From Flammeovirgaceae bacterium (GTDB lineage: Bacteria > Bacteroidota > Bacteroidia > Cytophagales > Cyclobacteriaceae): a stretch of DNA of 51,679 bases. A program made the translations under genes and the position numbers. The notes under the pieces were generated by a model, which did no database searches, was not told where the DNA came from, and saw only the letters and a program-made list of their open reading frames with translations. The DNA lies in assembly GCA_027487845.1 (NCBI GenBank), contig JAIYCV010000032.1, positions 1-51,679 of the forward strand, written 5' to 3'. This document shows positions 36,677 to 43,600 of this stretch, piece by piece; within the stretch, counting starts at the first letter, position 1; every line of letters begins with the position of its first letter.

Positions 36677-37696
36677 TCACTTTGGTTGCGATTTTTTAGC
36701 CTGTTGGTTTAATGACGCCAACCTTTTCTCCGACATTTCTTTATACATTACCATGGATCGCCTTTTAATAGCCGACTCAATACATTTGTTAAATTTCGAT
36801 TTAGCACTAAGGGTATCTTGTTTGTAGTCGAGGGAGTAACATCCACTAAAAAATAACGCAGGAATCTTAAAATAGGGATTGTCAACAGTAAGCTGGTCAA
36901 TCAATAATTCGTTTGCCTCCAGGTATTGACCCACAGCCAATAGATTCTTGATATACAACTCCTTAAATTTTAGGTTACTAGGATATTTCTCTGCCAGCTT
37001 CTTTGAATATGGGAGCGCTTCAAACGGCTTACCTTCAAAATTAAGGTAAATATGGCTTAAATATATCAGTGCCTCTGTTTGGGCTATTGATTTCTGATTT
37101 GCCGCGTTTTTTAATAAGGTTAGCCCCTGATCCCTATTCCCCTTCTTGAACATACTAAGCGCTGAGCGGTAAAAAAAACCCTTGTGACTGTAGTGGTCAA
37201 TATAATAGAGATACAGCCCTTGCAAAAAAAGAAACTCTGGATCCTGCCATTTATGCGTGAATGACCGTAAAATAATGGGGTAAACTTTTTTTGCATGCCA
37301 CATAGCCTTAACCGTGTTTTCAGATGCCAAATAAAATTCTGCCAAGAATATCTCGGTAGAGACATACAAAAAAGCATCCATAGAATTGCCGGTGTCTAAA
37401 TCATTTTGCGTTAGCTTATTTGTCTCAATAATCTTTGTCAGATATTCGTCCTTTTTATCACTCAACTGAACCGGCACATACTTCCATCTCAGTGAAAAAA
37501 TTTCTAACACATCTTCAATTTTCTTTTGCGACTGCGGTAATTCGCTATAGATTTCGCTGGCACGAAGGTACTCACCTTGGTATATCAGGTCAACACAGTA
37601 CTGTAACTCGTTTTTTGAAATTAACGACAGGGGCTGTGAGCTCGCTTTGTAAAAAAGAAACCAAGACAACACAGTAAAAGCAAGCGATAAATTCAT
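36677..37696 (-). CDS. Secreted TPR-like helical protein
   Basis: A 339-residue exported protein with a signal peptide (hydrophobic LAFTVLSWFLFYKASS). The mature part is all-helical with pairs of helices such as LIYQGEYLRASEIYSEL, QTEALIYLSHIYLNF and ALPYSKKLAEKYPSNLKFKE, resembling degenerate tetratricopeptide repeats; the C terminus is basic. It is likely periplasmic or membrane-associated and a protein-binding scaffold. I do not recognise the family. It stands at the head of the leftward run that includes ligD, possibly only through read-through. Confidence 0.72.
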   Translation of the reverse strand: MNLSLAFTVLSWFLFYKASSQPLSLISKNELQYCVDLIYQGEYLRASEIYSELPQSQKKIEDVLEIFSLRWKYVPVQLSDKKDEYLTKIIETNKLTQNDLDTGNSMDAFLYVSTEIFLAEFYLASENTVKAMWHAKKVYPIILRSFTHKWQDPEFLFLQGLYLYYIDHYSHKGFFYRSALSMFKKGNRDQGLTLLKNAANQKSIAQTEALIYLSHIYLNFEGKPFEALPYSKKLAEKYPSNLKFKELYIKNLLAVGQYLEANELLIDQLTVDNPYFKIPALFFSGCYSLDYKQDTLSAKSKFNKCIESAIKRRSMVMYKEMSEKRLASLNQQAKKSQPK

Positions 37697-37717
37697 AAAA
37701 AATCATTTGTGTTCTGT

Positions 37718-37748
37718 CAAATATTTCCGATAATTGTTAAAAAATCAA
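37718..37748 (-). promoter_or_regulatory. Candidate promoter of the TPR-ligD-ATPase-TOPRIM run
   Basis: Minus-strand TTG (37748-37746), 20 bases, AATATTTG (37725-37718): one mismatch to TAnnTTTG. The predicted start is about 15 bases before the ATG at 37696. No other clear promoter is seen before ligD. Confidence 0.45.
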
Positions 37749-37761
37749 CAAACATAAACTT

Positions 37762-38175
37762 ATGAAAAAAATTTTCCTACTTACACTCGCAGTCGTGTCA
37801 CTAATTGGGGTGAATTTCACGTCTGCATCTGCAGAAAGTTACAGAATTAGCGATTCAGCTGTTGAAGCTGTATTCAATTCTGCCACCGCAATTTCTTCTG
37901 ATGTATTGTCTCTTAACCAAACTTCATTAGGCTTACTTTCAACAAATGCCGCCTCGGAAAAAAGCGCTTTGGCCGCCCTTATCATTGATTTTTTTGTTGG
38001 TGGTTTAGGTATCCACCGCGTTTATCTTGGCAGCAAAGGAATACTTGTTTTTGGATACATCATAACCGGGTGTGGTATTTTTGGCCTTGTGCCCTTTATC
38101 GACTTAATAGTTTTAGCCATTAACTATGACGACATCAGTAAATACGTTGGTAATAACAAGTACTTTATGTGGTAA
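37762..38175 (+). CDS. TM2 domain membrane protein
   Basis: A 137-residue protein with an N-terminal signal peptide (MKKIFLLTLAVVSLIG...ASA), a serine- and alanine-rich spacer of about 50 residues, and a C-terminal TM2 domain: two membrane helices around GGLGIHRVYLGSKG and GLVPFIDLIVLAINYDD. The TM2 domain is found across bacteria and animals with no fixed biochemical role. It is a single-gene unit followed by a good terminator. Confidence 0.9.
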   Translation: MKKIFLLTLAVVSLIGVNFTSASAESYRISDSAVEAVFNSATAISSDVLSLNQTSLGLLSTNAASEKSALAALIIDFFVGGLGIHRVYLGSKGILVFGYIITGCGIFGLVPFIDLIVLAINYDDISKYVGNNKYFMW

Positions 38176-38197
38176 ACCGCTGAAAGTAGCTTTTGGC

Positions 38198-38226
38198 AAG
38201 GGTCTTCTCATTGTGAGAGGACCTTT
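38198..38226. terminator. Hairpin terminator between convergent genes
   Basis: GGTCTTCTCA-TTG-TGAGAGGACC is a ten-base stem (one G-U pair), extended by AAG/TTT. It lies 23 bases after the TM2 gene stop and 23 bases from the end of the convergent gene, so it may serve both directions. The T run is short (TTTGTCATTT). Confidence 0.65.
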
Positions 38227-38248
38227 GTCATTTATGATGAAACCTAAC

Positions 38249-39097
38249 TTATTTTTGAGAAGCAGCACCTATTAATAAAGCCTTCAACTGCGAGTTAAAT
38301 TTTTTGGCTTTTTCTTCATTATACTGGTTGGCTAGAACCTCAGCATACCGAATGCCACCGTTATAAAACAAGTAAAACAAAAGAACTCCAGTAAAGGCTC
38401 CCGAAAGGTAATAGCCATTGAGCATGCTCAAAACAGAAAGGGTTACCAGACCTCCGTTGATAGTTGCTGAGACAAAGCCGCGTTGAAAATACCCAGCATA
38501 CCATTGACCTACACCTGGCAGAATGTAAGACAGGTTAGAGGCTTTGTCTGGGTTCTTCATTTTATACTCTTTTGGGTTTGCATAAGGATCATTTAAATGG
38601 GGGGCAAAACGCTCTCTAAAAAGCAAAAATTTGGGTCGCGCCTCCTCCCAGCGCCTCATATCATTAAGTGCTAGTATTTCCAATAGCAAAGGCATAGTCT
38701 CTTCCGTATTTTTTGTAAGCACCCTTCGCTCGGTTAACTTGCTCAAACATATATCTGGTTTGTTTGCCAATTGTGCCGCCAGTGCCGATCGATACAAAAT
38801 CGTTGCTGCCATCGAGTCGGTCAGCGTATAAACGTTTACTCTCTCCAAGGTTTGATAGGCCTCTTCAAAATTGTTAAACTGAAGTAGCGCCTCCGCTTTT
38901 TTCAAAACAAGTTGCATTAGTGCTGATGGCTCTTGCAGTTTAAAAATAGCATACTCGTAGGCTATTGCTGCCTGCTGGTATTCGCCCAACCGAAAAAGGC
39001 TGTCGCCCAACGGTTGTTGCGCTTTACCGAAAAAGGGTACGCAAAGGAATGTGCAAATCCAAAAGAATTTGTTTGTGTATTGCTTCATCTCGTTCAT
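38249..39097 (-). CDS. TPR protein with C-terminal membrane domain (paralogue B)
   Basis: A 282-residue envelope protein. A signal peptide (FFWICTFLCVPFFGKAQ; the ATG at 39088 is an alternative start) is followed by TPR-like helices (SLFRLGEYQQAAIAYEYAIF, KAEALLQFNNFEEAYQTLE) and then a hydrophobic domain that opens with NLSYILPGVGQWYAGYFQRG and spans two or three membrane helices. The last 35 residues are charged. The PG-x-GQ-x-YAG motif is shared with the gene directly upstream, which overlaps this one by about 65-74 bases on the same strand. Function is unknown; it is the last gene of a four-gene coupled operon. Confidence 0.82.
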   Translation of the reverse strand: MNEMKQYTNKFFWICTFLCVPFFGKAQQPLGDSLFRLGEYQQAAIAYEYAIFKLQEPSALMQLVLKKAEALLQFNNFEEAYQTLERVNVYTLTDSMAATILYRSALAAQLANKPDICLSKLTERRVLTKNTEETMPLLLEILALNDMRRWEEARPKFLLFRERFAPHLNDPYANPKEYKMKNPDKASNLSYILPGVGQWYAGYFQRGFVSATINGGLVTLSVLSMLNGYYLSGAFTGVLLFYLFYNGGIRYAEVLANQYNEEKAKKFNSQLKALLIGAASQK

Positions 39098-39869
39098 TCT
39101 TTATCATTTTAACCGATAGTGCACTCCCCCAGATATTGCCTAGATAAAAGGCTGTGAACAACGAACTGTATAAGATAAACCGCACACTTTCAACACCGTC
39201 TTTCCTAAAGCCCTCATAAGCTTGTGCTCCCAGCAGCCCTGCTACTAGCAAACTGTAGATACCGGTTGCCTTTTTACCTGCGTAAACCCGCCCCAGCCCC
39301 GGCACTAATGCCGACAACGCACCTGCTTTAAAGGGTGACTTCTGCTTATTCTTCGCTAGTTGAACACGATAGACCGAAAACTGCTCCTGTTGGTCTAAAA
39401 TCACCTGATTACTTTTTGTAAAGAACATTTTCAAGGAATCAAACCGATGAAAATCATTGGATAAAAGGGCCAAACCAGCCAGCTGAAAATCTTTTAAGAA
39501 CGGATAGGGTACTATGGATGGATGATAATTCACGAGTGCTGTTTGCGCCTGTTTCAATTGCCCCATATAAGCACTATTGAAGGATGAGAGAAAAACTCCC
39601 TCTTGGTACAATCGCGGATAGTTTGACGAAACAAGGCTGAGGTACTTATTTGCCTCGGGTAGATTTTGCAGATTGTAATACACTTTGCCTAACAAATAAT
39701 TGAGGCTGTCATCCTTTGGAGATACCGCTAGTTTCTGTTCTAACACTAAAATAGCATCATTAAATTGCTTTTTATCAATCAAATACTTTACAAATGTCAT
39801 TTCAGTTTTCTGAAACTGCCCGTAAGAAGAAGAGCTTACAATGAAAAGAAGGAGAACCGGCAGTCTCAT
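39024..39869 (-). CDS. TPR protein with C-terminal membrane domain (paralogue A)
   Basis: A 281-residue protein with signal peptide (LPVLLLFIVSSSSYGQ), TPR-like repeats (KYLIDKKQFNDAILVLEQKL, LNYLLGKVYYNLQNLPEA) and a hydrophobic C-terminal domain starting at GALSALVPGLGRVYAGKKA. It has the same plan and length as the next gene and appears to be a diverged tandem duplicate. Its start ATG overlaps the yidD-like stop by one base (TAATG), which implies coupled translation. No known function; the setting suggests a role in envelope or outer-membrane assembly. Confidence 0.82.
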   Translation of the reverse strand: MRLPVLLLFIVSSSSYGQFQKTEMTFVKYLIDKKQFNDAILVLEQKLAVSPKDDSLNYLLGKVYYNLQNLPEANKYLSLVSSNYPRLYQEGVFLSSFNSAYMGQLKQAQTALVNYHPSIVPYPFLKDFQLAGLALLSNDFHRFDSLKMFFTKSNQVILDQQEQFSVYRVQLAKNKQKSPFKAGALSALVPGLGRVYAGKKATGIYSLLVAGLLGAQAYEGFRKDGVESVRFILYSSLFTAFYLGNIWGSALSVKMIKNERDEAIHKQILLDLHIPLRTLFR

Positions 39870-40276
39870 TAATGCAGGTGGTAATCGTCAAGATGTTCCA
39901 TTACTTTGCCAGAAAAATTTATTCTGGCTGGCAACGTCTCCATATAAGCTAGCTTGTTGCATCGCCCCACTCGATCAAGGCTCATAAAAACACCTTTTAC
40001 TACACCAAACTCATCCACTAATTGTCTGCTAAAACGTGAACAAGTGACCTCATAAATGCAATTGGCTCCGATTTGCGCGGAAATATGTTTTTGGTAAAAC
40101 CCGATGCTGCTTTGGTATAAGAAGTAGGCAAGATTTGATCTCGTTTTACTAGCTATTTTTTTTTCCACGGGTCTAGACTCCTCTCCTTTCAGTAAAGCCA
40201 AGTCTGTTTTCCAATTTTGAGCATGGCCTGCGTTGGAATTAAAAGTGAGCAACATAACAATCAGAATGCTTCTCAT
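39869..40276 (-). CDS. YidD-like protein with an N-terminal signal sequence
   Basis: A 135-residue protein whose C-terminal two thirds match the YidD family: FYQKHISAQIGANCIYEVTC, then SRFSRQLVDEFGVVKGVF and LDRVGRCN, with the conserved cysteines. Ordinary YidD is about 70-100 residues, encoded beside yidC and rnpA, and assists membrane-protein insertion at the cytoplasmic face. Here a hydrophobic leader (SILIVMLLTFNSNAGHAQ) precedes the domain, which would place it in the periplasm, and the gene lies in a different operon. It overlaps the gene before it by four bases (ATGA) and the gene after by one. Confidence 0.85.
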   Translation of the reverse strand: MRSILIVMLLTFNSNAGHAQNWKTDLALLKGEESRPVEKKIASKTRSNLAYFLYQSSIGFYQKHISAQIGANCIYEVTCSRFSRQLVDEFGVVKGVFMSLDRVGRCNKLAYMETLPARINFSGKVMEHLDDYHLH

Positions 40277-40980
40277 TTTATTATTTTAGCGTCAGAGGGA
40301 ATTTTAAAATCTAATTTATTTTCCTCGACCGCCTGATTTAGTTTAAAGTTTGAATAGGTGGTTTTCATTAGGGATGAGTCCTTCGGAGAATTGAAATTGA
40401 TTTGAGTAACCACCCCCGGCAGTGAAATGTACTCGCTCACTTGCGTGTAATTATAAAAATAAATTTTCTTCAGGGGCATTTTCTTTTGATTAAAATAAGC
40501 CACGTAGATAGGGTTGCCTTTTTCATGAACTATCTCGACAGTTGAAATTTCGTTTCGCAAATTCAATGGCGGCTTCCACCGAGTGATTTTTAGTCCGTCT
40601 TGAACGGTTGTTTCAAGTATAGAGTACCCCATGGAGATAAGGCCGAGGTCTGCCTTTTTATTGTCTAAAAAATAGTAAAGCTGATTTGTCTCCGTGCTAA
40701 ATATGTAGTTCTCTTGATGAGAAATAGTGTTATCGCGAACGTTGTACATCGTTATCTCCCCTTTGCGAGTGTTTATCACTACCATAGGCAAAGGTTCTTG
40801 GTAGTAAGAAATCATTTTACCATCCATCGAATAATAAACCGTAGCGGTTATCTTTCCTGCCTTTCCTTTCACTGCAGTTTTTGTTTCCATATCCACAGCA
40901 ATTTTCTGAAAGATATACTGATAGCTAAATGAAGTGAAAACTAAAAAAACAATTACACAACTGGATATCCTAAAGAGCAT
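40273..40980 (-). CDS. Hypothetical secreted protein, possibly LolA-like
   Basis: A 235-residue protein with an N-terminal hydrophobic segment (ISSCVIVFLVFTSFSYQY) and a mature part rich in beta strands (KITATVYYSMDGKMISYY, MVVINTRKGEITMYNVRDN, EYISLPGVVTQINFNS). Strand order and the final helix-poor tail recall the half-barrel of lipoprotein carriers such as LolA, but no diagnostic motif is seen, so this is a low-confidence fold guess. It is the first gene of the operon with the YidD-like protein and both TPR proteins. Confidence 0.72.
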   Translation of the reverse strand: MLFRISSCVIVFLVFTSFSYQYIFQKIAVDMETKTAVKGKAGKITATVYYSMDGKMISYYQEPLPMVVINTRKGEITMYNVRDNTISHQENYIFSTETNQLYYFLDNKKADLGLISMGYSILETTVQDGLKITRWKPPLNLRNEISTVEIVHEKGNPIYVAYFNQKKMPLKKIYFYNYTQVSEYISLPGVVTQINFNSPKDSSLMKTTYSNFKLNQAVEENKLDFKIPSDAKIIK

Positions 40981-41008
40981 GCTTTCTTTTAGTTTGAAAG
41001 GTCAAATT

Positions 41009-42721
41009 CTATAACTCTCCCGCCTTCATCTGCTTAGCTGCATAATCCGCAGCGCGCGCAGTCAATGCCATGTAAGTCAACGAAGGATTTTGAGTAGAGG
41101 TTGATGTCATACAAGCGCCATCGGTAACAAACACATTCTTACACGCATGCACTTGATTCCATTTATTCAATATGGACGTCTTCGGGTCGTTGCCCATGCG
41201 CGCCCCGCCCATCTCATGTATATCGAGCCCGGGTGCTTGCTTTGAGTCGTTCGTTTGAAGATTGGTGAAGCCCGCCTTAGTAAACATCTCGGTCATTTGC
41301 TCCAAGTAATCTTTCGTCATCTTTTCATCATTATCATCGTAGTCAATAGAAATCTTCAATAAGGGTATTCCCCATTCGTCTTTCTTCTCTTTGTCTAATG
41401 CTACATAGTTTGTCTCTTTGGGAATTGTCTCACCCATGATATGAGAGCTTACATGCCAGTTTCCAAGAGTTGGTTTTAGTAACTGATCTTTTAAGCTAGC
41501 ACCAATTCCATTACTGTCAGTATTAGATGACCTTCCTGAATAAAAGCCTGCGGCATAGCCTCGCAAGAAATCAGTTTCTTGCTTGAATACATTCCTGAAC
41601 CTTGGAATGTAGCCTCCATTTGGTCTGGAACCGTCAGTAGTAAATTCTTTGAATCCATCATATTCACCCGAGATGCGCGCTCGGTAGTTATGAAAAGCAG
41701 CATACTTACCCAGCACGCCATTGTCATTTCCTAACCCGTTGGGGAAGCGACTAGATATGGAATTTAGTAATACGAGATTGGTATTTAACGCAGCGGCATT
41801 CACAAAAATCACTCGCGCGTAATAGTCTGTTTCTTCCTTGGTTTTAGCATCAATTACCTTTACGCCCGATGCCTTCCCTTTCTTCTCATCGTATAAAACC
41901 GAATGAACAACCGAATCGGTCATAAGTGTAACGTTACCTGTTTTCAAAGCCCAGGGAATTGTGGAAGAGTTGCTGCTAAAATATCCCCCGAAAGGGCAAC
42001 CACGCTGGCAGAGATTTCGATTTTGGCATTTGCCCCTGCCTTGGTCTAAATGAATCTGTTGAGGCTCTGTGATATGAGCCGCGCGACCGATAATTACATG
42101 CCTGCTTTTATTATACTCAGCAGCTACCTTCTCGCTAAAGTGCTTCTCTACACAAGTCAATTCGTGTGGCGGCAAAAACTCTCCATCGGGTAATTCCGCC
42201 AAGCCATCTTTATTTCCAGAGATGCCCGCAAATTTTTCAACATAACTATACCAGGGAGCAAGGTCATTGTACCGAATTGGCCAGTCGACAGCAAAGCCAT
42301 CGCGGGCAGGGCCTTCAAAATCGTAATTGCTCCAACGTTGGGTTTGGCGTGCCCACATCAGTGACTTCCCTCCTACCTGATAACCACGAATCCAATCAAA
42401 TGGCTTCTCCTGCACATAAGGATGATCGGCATCTTTCACAAAGAAGTGCATTGCGTCTTCCCTAAAAGCGTAGCATTTGCTAATCACAGGGTTAGCTTCT
42501 TTGATCTCGGCTGTCAATTCATTTTTATGCTCAAATTCCCATGGCATCATGGTGGTAGTCGGGTAATCTTTGTTGTGCACTACATTTCTGCCGCGCTCTA
42601 GCACCAATGTCTTCAATCCTTTCTCACCGAATTCTTTGGCGGCCCATCCACCGCTGATTCCTGAACCGATTACAATTACATCGAACGTGCGTTCTTCTCT
42701 GCTATCTACTAAGTTTGCCAT
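41009..42721 (-). CDS. GMC family oxidoreductase, catalytic subunit
   Basis: A 570-residue FAD enzyme of the glucose-methanol-choline family. The dinucleotide fold IVIGSGISGGWAAKEFGEKG is at about 16-35; the body includes QVGGKSLMWARQTQRW, a cysteine-bearing segment CQNRNLCQRGCPFGGYFS, and a C-terminal GGARMGNDPKTS followed by VFVTDGACMTS and NPSLTYMALTARAADYA. It matches the large chain of gluconate 2-dehydrogenase-like complexes that oxidise sugars or sugar acids. It has no signal peptide of its own and would be co-exported with its Tat-targeted partner encoded 4 bases upstream. Substrate is unknown. Confidence 0.93.
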   Translation of the reverse strand: MANLVDSREERTFDVIVIGSGISGGWAAKEFGEKGLKTLVLERGRNVVHNKDYPTTTMMPWEFEHKNELTAEIKEANPVISKCYAFREDAMHFFVKDADHPYVQEKPFDWIRGYQVGGKSLMWARQTQRWSNYDFEGPARDGFAVDWPIRYNDLAPWYSYVEKFAGISGNKDGLAELPDGEFLPPHELTCVEKHFSEKVAAEYNKSRHVIIGRAAHITEPQQIHLDQGRGKCQNRNLCQRGCPFGGYFSSNSSTIPWALKTGNVTLMTDSVVHSVLYDEKKGKASGVKVIDAKTKEETDYYARVIFVNAAALNTNLVLLNSISSRFPNGLGNDNGVLGKYAAFHNYRARISGEYDGFKEFTTDGSRPNGGYIPRFRNVFKQETDFLRGYAAGFYSGRSSNTDSNGIGASLKDQLLKPTLGNWHVSSHIMGETIPKETNYVALDKEKKDEWGIPLLKISIDYDDNDEKMTKDYLEQMTEMFTKAGFTNLQTNDSKQAPGLDIHEMGGARMGNDPKTSILNKWNQVHACKNVFVTDGACMTSTSTQNPSLTYMALTARAADYAAKQMKAGEL

Positions 42722-42725
42722 GTTT

Positions 42726-43277
42726 TTATGCGGGGGATTGATTTGTTACTGATACACATCCGTGAAAACGGCCTGGTACGAATTCGAATTTATAGAAATT
42801 TGTCATCACATATTCAGAACCTGTGTAACCCCAAATGGTAAGGCCTTTTATGGAAGAAAATGTCTTCTCGACTTCGGGGCTTACGACTTCCTTCTTCGTT
42901 TCAATAGACAATAAAAGTTCTTCTTTTTCATTGGGTTCGCAGTCGATAAAAGACTTACCAAGTTTCTCTTTTGAGAAGCTTTCAATCCCATCTAAGCCAG
43001 CCACAAAAGTTATTTGATCTTCTTTGCTGGAACAATCGTCTACCATCACCAACACAAATTTCGGGATTCCAAGTTCTTTTGCCCCTGGTGTATCAGTCTT
43101 CGGTATAATGGCATCAACAATAGCGGCCAAAAGATCTTCCTGATTGCCGGAAATTTTCAGGTTATGCAACGGAATAGCTGCTACCTTCTTCGAATCCAAA
43201 ACGCATCCGGGAAGTAATACTGCCCCAGCTGACGCCAGCATTAATTGTTTTAAAAGAACCCGTCTATTCATATCCAT
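42726..43277 (-). CDS. Gluconate 2-dehydrogenase subunit 3 family protein
   Basis: A 183-residue small subunit. The N terminus (MDMNRRVLLKQLMLASAG) has a twin-arginine pair and hydrophobic stretch, and LPGC at about 23-26 is a possible lipobox, so it may be a Tat-exported lipoprotein carrying its folded partner. ATG at 43271 is an alternative start. Family markers include ILDA-type AIVDAIIPKTDTPGAKELGI and the closing NFYKFEFVPGRFHGCV. It is the first gene of a two-gene unit with the GMC flavoprotein, the standard arrangement. Confidence 0.9.
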   Translation of the reverse strand: MDMNRRVLLKQLMLASAGAVLLPGCVLDSKKVAAIPLHNLKISGNQEDLLAAIVDAIIPKTDTPGAKELGIPKFVLVMVDDCSSKEDQITFVAGLDGIESFSKEKLGKSFIDCEPNEKEELLLSIETKKEVVSPEVEKTFSSIKGLTIWGYTGSEYVMTNFYKFEFVPGRFHGCVSVTNQSPA

Positions 43278-43507
43278 AAACCAGAGATTAAATGAAGTCT
43301 AAATTAAAAAGCGAATATGGGAAAATGAAATTTACAAAAAAAATCAGTTGATTGGGATGACGATCTATTTTTTGCCAAACCAAATAAGTTTCTAAATAAC
43401 TGAGCTCGCGTGACTCTTATGAGGCAGTTTTCTCAATAAACTACGATTTACATTTTGAGATATCGCTTTCTGACCGCTAATCATCCTGAATTTTGTATAT
43501 AAATAAC
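43278..43507. other. Intergenic region between divergent genes
   Basis: About 230 AT-rich bases upstream of the promoter at 43508. No open frame, tRNA or strong hairpin was found. A run of eight A residues near 43334 and T-rich stretches are present. It must hold the upstream control region of the GMC operon on the minus strand, but no consensus promoter was found there. Confidence 0.5.
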
Positions 43508-43537
43508 ATTGTGCTATTAAAATACAAGCTACTTTTG
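43508..43537 (+). promoter_or_regulatory. Promoter of the outer-membrane receptor gene
   Basis: ATTG (43508-43511), 18 bases, TACTTTTG (43530-43537) matches the Bacteroidetes consensus. The start would be near 43542, leaving a leader of nearly 60 bases before ATG 43601. Confidence 0.55.
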
Positions 43538-43600
43538 GTCAAAAAAGAATTTGTGTGACATCTATGAAGAAACCATTTAACGCGGCAGCTTTTCATTAGA

